From: Gp6-AA40 sp963818645
GTDB taxonomy: Bacteria; Acidobacteriota; Vicinamibacteria; Vicinamibacterales; UBA2999
Reading direction: 5' to 3'
Assembly (NCBI GenBank): GCA_963818645.1
Contig: CAWFTF010000023.1
Location: 62,001-126,000 of the forward strand
DNA length: 64,000 nucleotides
The notes beneath the pieces are model-generated. The model was not told the origin of the DNA. It searched no databases and worked only from the letters and a program-made list of their open reading frames with translations. The translations under genes and the position numbers were made by a program. Of this stretch, positions 12,764 through 21,924 are shown piece after piece; positions within the stretch are counted from its first letter, which is position 1, and every line of letters starts with the position of its first letter.

Positions 12764-14321
12764 TGGCAGGAGGATCGGTGAGCACCTTGAGCGCGCCGCC
12801 GAGATGATCGAGGAGATCGGTGGCGATCATGCTCACCTGTCCCTGGTTCACCTCGGCCAGATCGCCGGCCGCGCCATGGAGAAAGACGGCAAGCCGGCAC
12901 GCCGCTTCGGCGTCGAGCAATTGCGCGAGCCACGCCGCGAGCATCCCGGTCAGCACGTCGCCGGTGCCGCCCGTGGCCATGCCCGGATTGCCGGTGGGAT
13001 TGATGAACACCCGCCCTTCCGGTGTGGCGATCACGGTGCGATGACCCTTCAAGACGACATACACCTGGTGCGCTGTCGCAAAGTCGCTGGCCACCTGGAT
13101 GCGATTCGCCTGTACATCGGCAATCGATGCGCCGACGAGGCGAGCCATCTCGCCGGGGTGCGGCGTGATGATCAGGTCGCGGTCCTCGCGCCCGCTGAGC
13201 TGGCCAGGATCGTCGGCCAGCACAGTGAGCGCGTCAGCATCGAGGACGAGAGGCACAGTGGCCTTGTCGAGCAATGCGCGCACGAACTGTGCGACCTGCG
13301 GCGTGCGACCGAGGCCCGGGCCGCACGCAATGACGTCGTGCTCCTGCTCGAGCAGCTTATCGACGCCGCTCGCGTCGAGAGTTCCCGCCGGGTCGTCTGG
13401 TAGATCGACCGTCATGAACACCGGCGACAACGCGGCAAGCAGGGGAAGGCAGCATCGAGGCGTCGCGACTGTGACGAGGCCAGCTCCGGATCGAAGCGCT
13501 CCCATCGCCGCCAGGTGCGCTGCCCCGGTCTTGCCCATCGATCCGGCCACGATCGTCAGCCGGCCGAAGTCTCCTTTGTGCGAATCGGCGGCACGCGGGC
13601 CGACGGAGCTGCGCAGTTGCTCGGGCGTGAGCAACTCGACGTGCGAGCCTTCGAGACCTTCGATGACTTCGTACGGGATGCCGATGTCGGCAATGACCAC
13701 CTCGCCGGCGTAGGCTTCGCCCGGCGGCAACACGAGTGGCAGCTTCGGCGCGGCAAGCGTGACCGTGAGCGACGCGTCGATGCAGTCGCCGATCAGATGC
13801 GGCGTGTCTGCGGACAAACCGCTTGGCAGATCGACCGACACGACCGGGATCTCCGACGCGTTCACGTCAGCGATGACGGTCTCGATCATTCCGGCCACGG
13901 CTGTCTTGAGTCCGGTTCCGAAGATCGCATCGACGATCAGGCTGCACTGTGAGATTTCGGAGAAGTGCAGTTCCCAGCTCTGTTCGTCGCCGATCTCAAC
14001 GACCGTCACACCGAGTCGGCCGAGAATGTCGAGATTGGTGCGCGCATCACCGCGCACATCGGCGAGGGCACCAATGACAAAGACGGACGTCTCGATGCCG
14101 TGCTGGAGCAGCGTCCTCGCGACGACGAAGCCATCGCCTCCGTTATTGCCGCGGCCGCAGAGCACGGCGACCCGGCCATCCAGCTTCGACTCGTATGCGG
14201 ACTCGATGGCGGCGACGACCTGCCTGCCGGCGTTCTCCATGAGCACCAGGGACGGGATACCGATCTCGTCGATGGTGTAGCGATCGGCCTCGCGCATCTG
14301 CTCGGCAGTCAGGATTCGCAT
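12756..14321 (-). CDS. nnr: Bifunctional NAD(P)H-hydrate epimerase / ADP-dependent dehydratase
   Basis: Repairs hydrated NAD(P)H. The N-terminal YjeF epimerase domain (about 1-215) begins MRILTAEQMREADRYTI and contains the CGRGNNGGDGFVVAR signature. The C-terminal YjeF/NnrD kinase-like dehydratase (about 230-510) has GSMGKTGAAHLAAMGALRSG, the ITPHPGEMARL segment and a GTGDVLTGMLAAWL loop with the catalytic Asp. Length 521 is typical of the fused enzyme. Its start codon touches heptamer element H2, so any ribosome-binding site would have to be made of repeat sequence. Confidence 0.95.
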   Translation of the reverse strand: MRILTAEQMREADRYTIDEIGIPSLVLMENAGRQVVAAIESAYESKLDGRVAVLCGRGNNGGDGFVVARTLLQHGIETSVFVIGALADVRGDARTNLDILGRLGVTVVEIGDEQSWELHFSEISQCSLIVDAIFGTGLKTAVAGMIETVIADVNASEIPVVSVDLPSGLSADTPHLIGDCIDASLTVTLAAPKLPLVLPPGEAYAGEVVIADIGIPYEVIEGLEGSHVELLTPEQLRSSVGPRAADSHKGDFGRLTIVAGSMGKTGAAHLAAMGALRSGAGLVTVATPRCCLPLLAALSPVFMTVDLPDDPAGTLDASGVDKLLEQEHDVIACGPGLGRTPQVAQFVRALLDKATVPLVLDADALTVLADDPGQLSGREDRDLIITPHPGEMARLVGASIADVQANRIQVASDFATAHQVYVVLKGHRTVIATPEGRVFINPTGNPGMATGGTGDVLTGMLAAWLAQLLDAEAACRLAVFLHGAAGDLAEVNQGQVSMIATDLLDHLGGALKVLTDPPASA

Positions 14322-14323
14322 GG

Positions 14324-14393
14324 GTAGTAGGCGGTAGGCAGTATGCGGTAGGCAGTGGCCAGAAGCTACAGCCTACCAACTACTGCCTACTGC
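14324..14393. repeat. Heptamer inverted-repeat element H2 (unit GCAGTAG / CTACTGC)
   Basis: Left arm in 7-bp register: GTAGTAG (14324), GCGGTAG, GCAGTAT, GCGGTAG, GCAGTGG (to 14358). Right arm: CTACAGC (14366), CTACCAA, CTACTGC, CTACTGC (to 14393), the reverse complement of the same unit. It lies between the end of gcvP and the start of nnr, both minus strand. The gcvP stop codon is the CTA at 14387-14389, inside the last unit. Confidence 0.85.
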
Positions 14394-17290
14394 ATCACTC
14401 CAGAATCATCGATCGGCGGGCATGAACAGAAAAGATTTCGATCGCCGTATGTGTTGTCGATCCGCCCGACCGGCGCCCAGTATTTGCGCTCGCGCACGAA
14501 TGGCAATGGAAACGCCGCTTTCTCGCGCGTGTACGGGTGCGACCACTCGGATGCCGTGACCGCAGCGGCCGTGTGCGGGGAGTTCTTGAGGACGTTGTCC
14601 TGTGCGTCCACCTTACCCGTGATCACGTCCTCGATCTCTTCTCGGATGGCGATCATGGCATCACAGAAGCGATCGAGCTCGGCTTTGTCTTCGCTCTCGG
14701 TGGGTTCAACCATGAGCGTGCCGGCCACCGGGAAGGAGACCGTCGGTGCGTGAAAGCCGTAGTCGATGAGCCGCTTGGCGACATCCATTTCGTCGATGCC
14801 ACCTGCCTTGAACACACGCAAGTCGAAGATGAGCTCGTGGGCCACGCGCCCGTTGTCGCGTGAATACAGCACGGGATAGTGATGCTCGAGTCGCGCCTTG
14901 ATGTAGTTGGCGTTGAGGATCGCGTGCCGCGTCGCATCGGCCAATCCTTCCGCGCCCAGCATGCGGACGTACGCGTAAGAGATCAGCAGGATGCTCGCAC
15001 TGCCCCACGGCGCCGCCGAGACGGCATGAATCGCCTTCTCTCCGCCGACAGGCACGATCGGATGACCCGGCAGAAACGGCGCCAGGTGACGTGCGACGCC
15101 GATTGGTCCCATGCCCGGGCCACCGCCACCGTGAGGGATTGCAAACGTCTTGTGCAGATTCAGATGACAGACGTCGGCGCCGATCGCGGCGGGGCTCGTC
15201 AGCCCGACCTGCGCGTTCATGTTGGCGCCGTCCATGTACACCTGACCGCCGTGCTCGTGGACGACGTCGCAGATCTGGCGGATGTCGTCCTCGAAGACGC
15301 CGTGCGTCGACGGATACGTGATCATCAGGCAACGCCAGATGGCTGCGGTGCTCTGCAGCCTTCGCCCGCAGATCATCGACGTCCACGCTGCCGTCTGCCC
15401 TGCTGCGGACGACGACAACGCGCATGCCCGCCGTGGCGGCGCTGGCCGGGTTGGTGCCGTGAGCCGAGGCCGGAATCAGCACGACGTTGCGTCCCGGCTC
15501 TCCGCGATCGTGGTGATACGCGCGAATCACCATCAGCCCGGTGAACTCGCCTTGCGCGCCTGAGTTCGGCTGCAGTGAGACCTTCGCGAAGCCGGTGATC
15601 TCGCAGAGCGCCGCCTCGAGCTCCCTGAAAACGTGCGCGTAGCCCTCGGTCTGCTCTTCCGGCGCGAACGGATGCATGCGGCTGAACGGATTCCACGTAA
15701 TCGGGAGCATCTCGGTTGCCGCGTTCAGCTTCATCGTGCACGACCCGAGCGGGATCATCGAGCTGTCGAGCCCGAGGTCCTTTCGCTCGAGGCTGCGGAT
15801 GTAACGCATCATCTCCGTCTCGGAATGGTGCGTGTTGAACACCGGATGCGTCAGGAACGTGCTCGTGCGCCGCAGCCCTGATGGCAACTTGTCTGGCGAC
15901 GCAGATTGGAGTGCCGCTGCCGCGGCCTCGCAGTCGATCACGCGTGGACGTTTGCCCAGTGCGGTCGCGAAGACGCCGACGATGTCACGGAGCCCGGCGG
16001 TGTCGAGCGTCTCGTTGAGAGCGATCGAGATCGTGTCGGCGTCGAAGATGTTGAAGTTGATGCTCGCGTCTTCCGCGCGTCGTCTGACACGCTCCGCCTC
16101 ACCTGGCACCTTCACGAGCAGCGTGTCGAAGTAGTGCGGATTGAGTTGCGTGATCCCAAGCGAGGCGAGCTCCGCTTCGAGAATGCGCGCGAGCGTATGG
16201 ACGCGCGATGCGATCGCCGCGATGCCCTTCGGGCCGTGATACACGGCGTACATCGCCGCCATGTTGGCGAGGAGCGCCTGGGCCGTGCAGATGTTCGAGG
16301 TCGCCTTCTCGCGCCGGATGTGTTGCTCGCGCGTGGCCAGCGCCATGCGATACGCGCGCTTGCCATGACCGTCGACTGAGACGCCGATGAGCCGGCCGGG
16401 CAACTGACGGACGAAGCTGTGACGCGTCGCGAAGAACGCCGCATGCGGGCCGCCGTATCCGAGCGGGACGCCGAAGCGCTGCGAGTTGCCGTACACGACA
16501 TCTGCGCCCATCTCACCCGGCGGAACGACCAACGCGAGCGACAAGAGGTCCGCTCCCACCGACACGAGCGCGCCCGCCTCGTGGGCCCGTCCAATCAGCG
16601 GTCTCAGGTCGAGCAGTTCTCCACCCGCGTCGGGGTACTGAACGATCGCGCCGAATACCGACGCGTCGAACGTCATCCGATCGATGGGCACGACGCGGAG
16701 ATCGATTCCCAGTGGTTCGGCTCTCGAACGCAGGACATCGATCGTTTGCGGAAAGCAGCCGTCGCTCGCGTAGCAGACAGTCGGTTCGACCCCTTCTTCT
16801 GGCTGGTGTGCGCGCGGTGCATCAACGCCATCGCTTCGGCGGCGGCCGTCGCCTCATCCAGCAGCGAGGCGCTCGCCACTTCCATCCCCGTCAGATCCGT
16901 CACCATCGTCTGGAAGTTCAGGAGCGATTCCAGGCGGCCTTGTGCGATCTCCGCCTGATACGGCGTGTATGGCGTGTACCAACCCGGGTTCTCCATCACC
17001 ATCCGAAGAATCACGCTCGGCGTGAACGTGTCGTGGTAGCCGAGGCCGATGTAGGACTTGAAGACGCTGTTGCGATGGGCGAGATGACCGAGACGATGAA
17101 GGTACTGATGCTCGCTTTCAGCAGGCGGAAGTGCGAGCGGTTTCTCGAGGCGGATCGAGGCGGGAATCGCCTCGTCCATCAGCGCGTCGAGCGTTGGCGC
17201 GCCGACGGCCTCGAGCATCGCGGCGCGCTCGTCCGGCGACGGTCCGATGTGACGGCGTGCAAACCAGTCGCTGGCGTCCAGTGAGCTCAT
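14387..17290 (-). CDS. gcvP: Glycine dehydrogenase (P protein of glycine cleavage), two frameshifts
   Basis: PLP-dependent decarboxylase that passes the aminomethyl group of glycine to lipoyl-GcvH. This is the long single-chain form, about 960 residues after repair. The N-terminal half starts MSSLDASDWFARRHIG. The frame breaks at 16790-16793, where a G4 run should be G5, and resumes as VEPTVCYASDGCFPQTID. It breaks again at 15331-15333 through an extra T on the coding strand and resumes as LMITYPSTHGVFEDDIR. The PLP lysine lies in LNLHKTFAIPHGGGGPG. The start ATG overlaps the gcvH stop by one base (TAATG), and the order is gcvT-gcvH-gcvP. The stop lies in repeat H2. Confidence 0.95.
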
Positions 17291-17667
17291 TACGCGTGGG
17301 TGATGCCGTCGTACTGCGCGCTGTCGAGCAGCGATCCGGCTTCCTTCGGATCTGACACGCGCACCTTCACCATCCAGGTCTCATGAGGCTTGCTGTTGAT
17401 CATCTCAGGATGGTCCTTGAGCGACGGGTTCACCTCGACGACCTCCCCGCTCATCGGCGCGAAGAGCTCCGAGACCGCCTTGACCGATTCGATCGAGCCG
17501 AACGACTCGCCCGCTTTGATCGTGCGTCCAGGTTCCGGGAGCTCGACGAACACGACGTCGCCGAGCTGATCCTGCGCGAAGTCAGTGATGCCGATCTCAG
17601 CGATGTCGCCCGAGATGCGGATCCACTCGTGGTCTTTCGTGTACTTCAAGTCGGTGGGATACGGCAT
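17290..17667 (-). CDS. gcvH: Glycine cleavage system H protein
   Basis: Lipoyl carrier that shuttles the aminomethyl intermediate between GcvP, GcvT and the L protein. The 125-residue protein has the standard fold, with the lipoylated Lys63 in GSIESVKAVSEL and the conserved HEW near the N-terminus. I chose the ATG at 17665-17667, since upstream codons in this frame are the shadow of gcvT. It is coupled to gcvP by a 1-base overlap and starts 8 bp after the gcvT stop, beside repeat H3. No strong Shine-Dalgarno is seen. Confidence 0.97.
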   Translation of the reverse strand: MPYPTDLKYTKDHEWIRISGDIAEIGITDFAQDQLGDVVFVELPEPGRTIKAGESFGSIESVKAVSELFAPMSGEVVEVNPSLKDHPEMINSKPHETWMVKVRVSDPKEAGSLLDSAQYDGITHA

Positions 17668-17675
17668 GGAGGCAC

Positions 17676-18824
17676 CTACTGGCCGGGTCCCGGGATCCGG
17701 GGCCCGGGACCCGAACGGGATCGTGAGTAGAACGGCAAAGGCACGACTTGCGCCCTTGTGGCGCGGCCGCGGATATCGATGTCGATCTGCGTTCCCGGTG
17801 CTGAGAGCGAGACGGGGACGTACGCCATGCCGACGGCTTTCTTGAGGAAGGGCGTTTGCGTGCCGCTCGTGACCTTGCCGACTTCGTCTCCGCCGCTCGT
17901 GACGATGTAGCCCTGGCGCGCGATACCGCGCTCGAGCATTTCGAAGCCGACGAGCGTTCGCGTAATTCCGCGTTCCTTCTGCTCGAGCAGGCGTTCGCGC
18001 CCGATGAAGTCGCCCTTCTTCCACCCGATCGTCCAATCCAGGCCGGCCTCGAGCGCCGTCGTCGATTCGTCGATGTCGTTTCCGTACAGGCGCATGGCGG
18101 CTTCAAGTCGCAGCGTGTCGCGGGCGCCGAGGCCGCAGGGTATTACGTCGCCCCGGCCTGCCTGAATCAGGCCCTGCCAGACGCGGTCGGCCATGTTGGG
18201 TGGGACGAAGATCTCGTACCCGTCCTCGCCTGTGTAACCGGTGCGCGAGATGGTCACGCGTGCGTTCGCCACTTCCCCATAAGAGAACCAGTAGTAGCGA
18301 ATGTCGCCGAGGTCGACAGCGGTCAGCTGCTGGAGGACGTCGCGGGCCGCAGGGCCCTGGATCGCGATCAACGCGTAGCGGCTGCTCGAATCAACGACTG
18401 CCGCATCGCCCGCAAGCTTCACCTGCTCGCTAATCCACGCGTAGTCTTTGGCCGCGTTGGCCGCATTGACGACGAGCATGAAGTGGCTCGATGCCATGCG
18501 GTAGACGAGCATGTCGTCGATGAAGGTGCCGTCCGGCGTCAGCAGGCCCGCGTACTGTGCCTGGCCGACCTTCAATGCGCTCGCGTCGTTGCTCGAGATT
18601 CGCTGCACGGCCTCGAGCGCGCCCTTGCCGGCGATCTCGATCTCCCCCATATGGCTCACGTCGAACAGCCCGGCGCGCGTACGCACGGCCATGTGTTCGT
18701 CGGTGATGCCGGAGTACTCGACGGGCATCTCCCAGCCGGCGTACGGCACCATGCGGGCACCCGATGCGCGATGCCGTGCGTGTAAGGGGGTTGTGCGAAG
18801 ACTGGCGGCGGCCGTGTCGGTCAT
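17676..18824 (-). CDS. gcvT: Glycine cleavage system T protein (aminomethyltransferase), C-terminus extended by repeat
   Basis: Transfers the methylene group from aminomethyl-GcvH to tetrahydrofolate and releases ammonia. Intact 382 residues with family signatures: HRASGARMVPYAGWEMPVEY, the catalytic-region segment GLFDVSHMGEI, and the folate-binding-side segment SRTGYTGEDGYEIF. The protein should end near PLPFYSR, but here the frame runs on as SRSGPGPRIPGPGQ. Those extra codons are read from heptamer element H3. First gene of the gcvT-gcvH-gcvP operon. Confidence 0.96.
   Translation of the reverse strand: MTDTAAASLRTTPLHARHRASGARMVPYAGWEMPVEYSGITDEHMAVRTRAGLFDVSHMGEIEIAGKGALEAVQRISSNDASALKVGQAQYAGLLTPDGTFIDDMLVYRMASSHFMLVVNAANAAKDYAWISEQVKLAGDAAVVDSSSRYALIAIQGPAARDVLQQLTAVDLGDIRYYWFSYGEVANARVTISRTGYTGEDGYEIFVPPNMADRVWQGLIQAGRGDVIPCGLGARDTLRLEAAMRLYGNDIDESTTALEAGLDWTIGWKKGDFIGRERLLEQKERGITRTLVGFEMLERGIARQGYIVTSGGDEVGKVTSGTQTPFLKKAVGMAYVPVSLSAPGTQIDIDIRGRATRAQVVPLPFYSRSRSGPGPRIPGPGQ
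17685..17719. repeat. Heptamer inverted-repeat element H3 (unit GGGNNCC), inside the gcvT tail
   Basis: Five 7-bp units in strict register: GGGTCCC (17685), GGGATCC, GGGGCCC, GGGACCC (to 17712) and GAACGGG. GGGTCCCGGG (17685-17694) and CCCGGGACCC (17703-17712) are a perfect 10-bp inverted repeat with an 8-base loop. The element encodes the last residues of GcvT, just upstream of gcvH. Confidence 0.8.
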
Positions 18825-18904
18825 GGAGCAGAACGGGAGGAGGTAGGGCCCAACTGCTATGACTGTACTCGCCGCTGAACGAGGGGGTCAAGGCACAGGC
18901 GATA

Positions 18905-19594
18905 TCAGGGCGTCGCTCTCAGAAGCATCGCGCCACCGCGGAGACGGTCGAACACGCCGACCAGATGCTCGGCCGTGACTGGGCCGACGGAGACGATCTC
19001 GTGCGCCCGCAGGACGGTCACGTGGTGCGGGAGTAGAAACACGTAGAGATCGCATAGCCCGGCGAGATCGTGCAGCCGGTGCGACGACAGCACGACGGCG
19101 GCGCCGCGATCGCGCTTCGTCTCGAGCATCGTCGATAGCCAGCGACCTGCATCCGGATCGAGCCCTTCCCATGGCTCATCAAGGACGATGAGCCCGAGCG
19201 GATGGCGTCCGAGCACCGTCCGCAGACCAAGAAGTTGTCGGGTGCCTCGCGACAGCGTTCGGAGTCGCCTGCTCTCCAGCGTCACGTGGTCGCCCGCTCC
19301 GAGACTCCCCCAGTTCGCGGCTCGCACACTGCCAGGCAACGTGGCTTCGCCAGCGAAGTAGCCGATGCCGGTTCGGGCGATCGCGTCACGAGGTGTCAGT
19401 CCGTTGATACGAATCTCTCCCGATCGCGGGGCCAGACAGCCCGCGATTGCGCGCAGGAGCGTCGTCTTGCCGGAGCCGTTGGGGCCGACGACGCCTGCCG
19501 CCTGGCCCGCGGCAAGATCGAACGAGAGCTCCTGAAAGACGAGCCGCCGGCCGTATTGCATCGCGAGGTTACGGATCGAGACGGCCAACGTCAT
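18905..19594 (-). CDS. ABC transporter ATP-binding protein
   Basis: Single-domain ABC ATPase of about 229 residues. Walker A is GPNGSGKTTLL, and Walker B is LIVLDEPWEGLD. The signature position is degenerate (RTLSRGTRQLL instead of LSGGQ). The His switch is in SSHRLHD. I chose the ATG at 19592-19594 because it overlaps the permease stop in an ATGA. Together the two genes look like a small two-component exporter of the CcmA or ABC-2 type, with unknown cargo. The C-terminal 40 residues do not match a family I know. Confidence 0.85.
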   Translation of the reverse strand: MTLAVSIRNLAMQYGRRLVFQELSFDLAAGQAAGVVGPNGSGKTTLLRAIAGCLAPRSGEIRINGLTPRDAIARTGIGYFAGEATLPGSVRAANWGSLGAGDHVTLESRRLRTLSRGTRQLLGLRTVLGRHPLGLIVLDEPWEGLDPDAGRWLSTMLETKRDRGAAVVLSSHRLHDLAGLCDLYVFLLPHHVTVLRAHEIVSVGPVTAEHLVGVFDRLRGGAMLLRATP

Positions 19595-20298
19595 TGGGAG
19601 GCCTCGAGTGGCACGTCCCGTTGTGCGATCCACCTGCAGGAGATCGCCATCGCGATGATGGCGAGAGTCAACGCAGGGACAACGGCCATGATCTGGGGGC
19701 GTGCAAGGTGCTGACCGATGGCACCCATCGGATAGACGAAGAAAGCCCAGGCTGGCCACGCGAGTTCTTCGATGCGCGTCGAGGGTGCGGTCCAATCTCC
19801 CATGACACCTCTCGAGAAGGTCGTTGCAGTCGTGACGACGAGGAGCAGCCAGCCAATGCCAGCCGAGAAACGCGGAAGTGCCACGCCTATGGCCCACGGA
19901 AGTGTGGAAACCAGAACTACTGCCGCGCATGTTCCAGAGGCCAGCAGCGTCGTCCGAGTTCCGGCGCTCACAACGAACTCCAGCATGGCCAGAGCGAGCC
20001 AGCTTGTGATGCCGGTTCCGATAGACGACGCCCAGTGCATCAGTGCGATCGACGTGCGACTGTTAGCTCGCGTGAACAAAAGGTCGTAATGGCCGCGTCT
20101 GGCCGGGAGCGTGAAACCAGATGACGCGGCAAAGACCTGCAGCAGCAGTACCGGCACAAGAGCGCCAGCAGCCGCCTGTAAATCGCCGACGATGGCGATG
20201 GCGGCCGCCAGCGTGAGCACAGCGAACGTCCCCGTCATCATCGAGGGGACTGGTGGCACTACATGGAAGAAGCGGACGAGATACCGAAGGTCGCCCAT
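19591..20298 (-). CDS. ABC-2 type membrane permease partner
   Basis: 235 residues with six or more likely membrane helices and no soluble domain. It begins MGDLRYLVRFFHVVPP and has the helix-loop-helix pattern of ABC-2 permeases. The 4-bp overlap with the ABC ATPase downstream makes a partnership likely. Its 5' end overlaps the 3' end of the AAA+/Fis regulator by 40 bp, so all three may be one transcript. Cargo unknown. Confidence 0.7.
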   Translation of the reverse strand: MGDLRYLVRFFHVVPPVPSMMTGTFAVLTLAAAIAIVGDLQAAAGALVPVLLLQVFAASSGFTLPARRGHYDLLFTRANSRTSIALMHWASSIGTGITSWLALAMLEFVVSAGTRTTLLASGTCAAVVLVSTLPWAIGVALPRFSAGIGWLLLVVTTATTFSRGVMGDWTAPSTRIEELAWPAWAFFVYPMGAIGQHLARPQIMAVVPALTLAIIAMAISCRWIAQRDVPLEASQ

Positions 20299-21743
20299 CG
20301 CACCCTCGTCACGACTCCGCTTGAGGCGTGCTCATTGTCCTGACCCAACGCGGGAGTCGTTTGCCCGGGACCGCGCCCGCTCGTGCCTGCGACGCGCAGG
20401 TAGGCCTCGAGCGTGTGATAGCTGATGTTGAGTCTCTTACACGCGCGGCGTTTGTTGCGGCCGCACTTCTCGAACACGAGCCGCGCGTAATGACAGGCCC
20501 AGGCACGCATGCTTTCATCGCGCCCGATGGCCGGTCCGAGCACCTCGGCGAACTCTCCCCGGATTCTGGCCGGTAGATCATCCAGCTCGATTCGGTCCGA
20601 CTCCATCAGCGCGAGCGCGCGTTCGACCAGGCGCTCCAACTCGCGCACATTCCCCGGCCACGGATAGATACGCAACGCTTGCTCGGCCTCGGCCGACAGC
20701 GTCAATTCCCGGCTCCGGTGCCGGCCGAGGAAGTACCGCACGAGCTCGGGGACATCCTCGCTGCGGTTTCTGAGCGGCGGCACATGAATCTCCACTCCAC
20801 TGAGCCGGTAGTACAGGTCGGCCCTGAAGAGACCGCGTGCGACCAGTTCGGAGAGCGGCCGGTTGGTCGCCGCGACGATGCGCGTGTCGATGCGCTTCGT
20901 GCCGTGGCCTCCGACCCGTTCGACGGCGAGATCCTGCAGGACCCGCAGGAACTTCGCCTGCGCGGACAACGAGAGATCGGACACCTCGTCCAGGAACATG
21001 GTGCCGCCGTCCGCGTGCTCGAACTTGCCGCGACGGCCGCGAACACCGGTGGCCGTCCGCTCTTCGATGCCGAAGAGTTCGGCTTCGAGCAGCGTCTCGA
21101 CGACAGCGGCGCAGTTGACGGCGACGAACGGCCCACGGCGGCGACGGCCAAGCTCGTGGAGTTGTCGGGCAACGAGTTCCTTGCCAGTGCCGCTTTCGCC
21201 TTCAATCAGCACGGTGAAGTCGGTCGCTGCAACGCGCTCGATCTGCGCGCGCAGCGCCTTCATGACGTCGGTCGATCCGATCAGCGGACCAGCACCGAGC
21301 GTCGCGCTCGTCGAGGGCGTTCGTCCGCGACCGATCTGGAGCACGAGCCCGCCGATATGCGCGAGCGCGACCAGCAGGTCGTAGTCGGGTTCTGCCAGCG
21401 GCCGGTCTGGCTGACACGACGCCTCAAAGACAGCCTGGATACGGGGATCGGCCGTCGGCACACCGAGGACGATCGAGTCGGAGGTCCGCGTTGGCGTGAC
21501 CAGCCGCGCCTGGTATCGCGCTCGGACCTCTCGCAATCGCACGGCTCGCAGCTGCAGTGCCTGTCTTACGTGCTGCTCGAAGGTGGCTCCGAGATCATCG
21601 TTGGCAGCGTTGGCAAGTGCAGCTCCGAGCGCCTCGAGTACTTGTCGCAGGCTCGCGACGTTTCCCTCAGGTCGCACACTGGTCGCGTCGTTCCCTCGCG
21701 TCACGGCATAGGTCTCACTCACAGCGCCCTCCGCCGCGGACAT
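20259..21743 (-). CDS. NtrC-like AAA+ / Fis regulator lacking the GAFTGA sigma-54 loop
   Basis: Transcription regulator with a short N-terminal sensor-like region (about 1-150), an AAA+ domain with Walker A GESGTGKE and Walker B GGTMFLDEV, the sensor segment AATNRPLSELV, and a C-terminal Fis-type HTH (NKRRACKRLNISYHTLEAYL). The loop that normally reads GAFTGA and contacts sigma-54 is ERTATGVRGRRG here, so classical sigma-54 activation is unlikely. The start is uncertain: ATG 21741-21743 is preferred, ATG 21831-21833 is possible. It is divergent from dctA, which may be its target, and overlaps the permease gene downstream. Arg codons near the C-terminal end look less conserved than the rest. 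Confidence 0.8.
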   Translation of the reverse strand: MSAAEGAVSETYAVTRGNDATSVRPEGNVASLRQVLEALGAALANAANDDLGATFEQHVRQALQLRAVRLREVRARYQARLVTPTRTSDSIVLGVPTADPRIQAVFEASCQPDRPLAEPDYDLLVALAHIGGLVLQIGRGRTPSTSATLGAGPLIGSTDVMKALRAQIERVAATDFTVLIEGESGTGKELVARQLHELGRRRRGPFVAVNCAAVVETLLEAELFGIEERTATGVRGRRGKFEHADGGTMFLDEVSDLSLSAQAKFLRVLQDLAVERVGGHGTKRIDTRIVAATNRPLSELVARGLFRADLYYRLSGVEIHVPPLRNRSEDVPELVRYFLGRHRSRELTLSAEAEQALRIYPWPGNVRELERLVERALALMESDRIELDDLPARIRGEFAEVLGPAIGRDESMRAWACHYARLVFEKCGRNKRRACKRLNISYHTLEAYLRVAGTSGRGPGQTTPALGQDNEHASSGVVTRVRWATFGISSASSM

Positions 21744-21924
21744 ACCAAAGGCGATGCCACTTTTGACCGGTCTCACTAACGTCCGCACGTGCAATGGTTT
21801 CACCTGACCGAGACGAAATAGGCACAGCGGCATCGGGTAGGTTGTGCCCTCGGCGAGCGGGACGCCGTTTGAAGGGTCGAGAAGCCTATACCCCTGCACC
21901 CCTGCGATACACTTGCGGCCTCGA

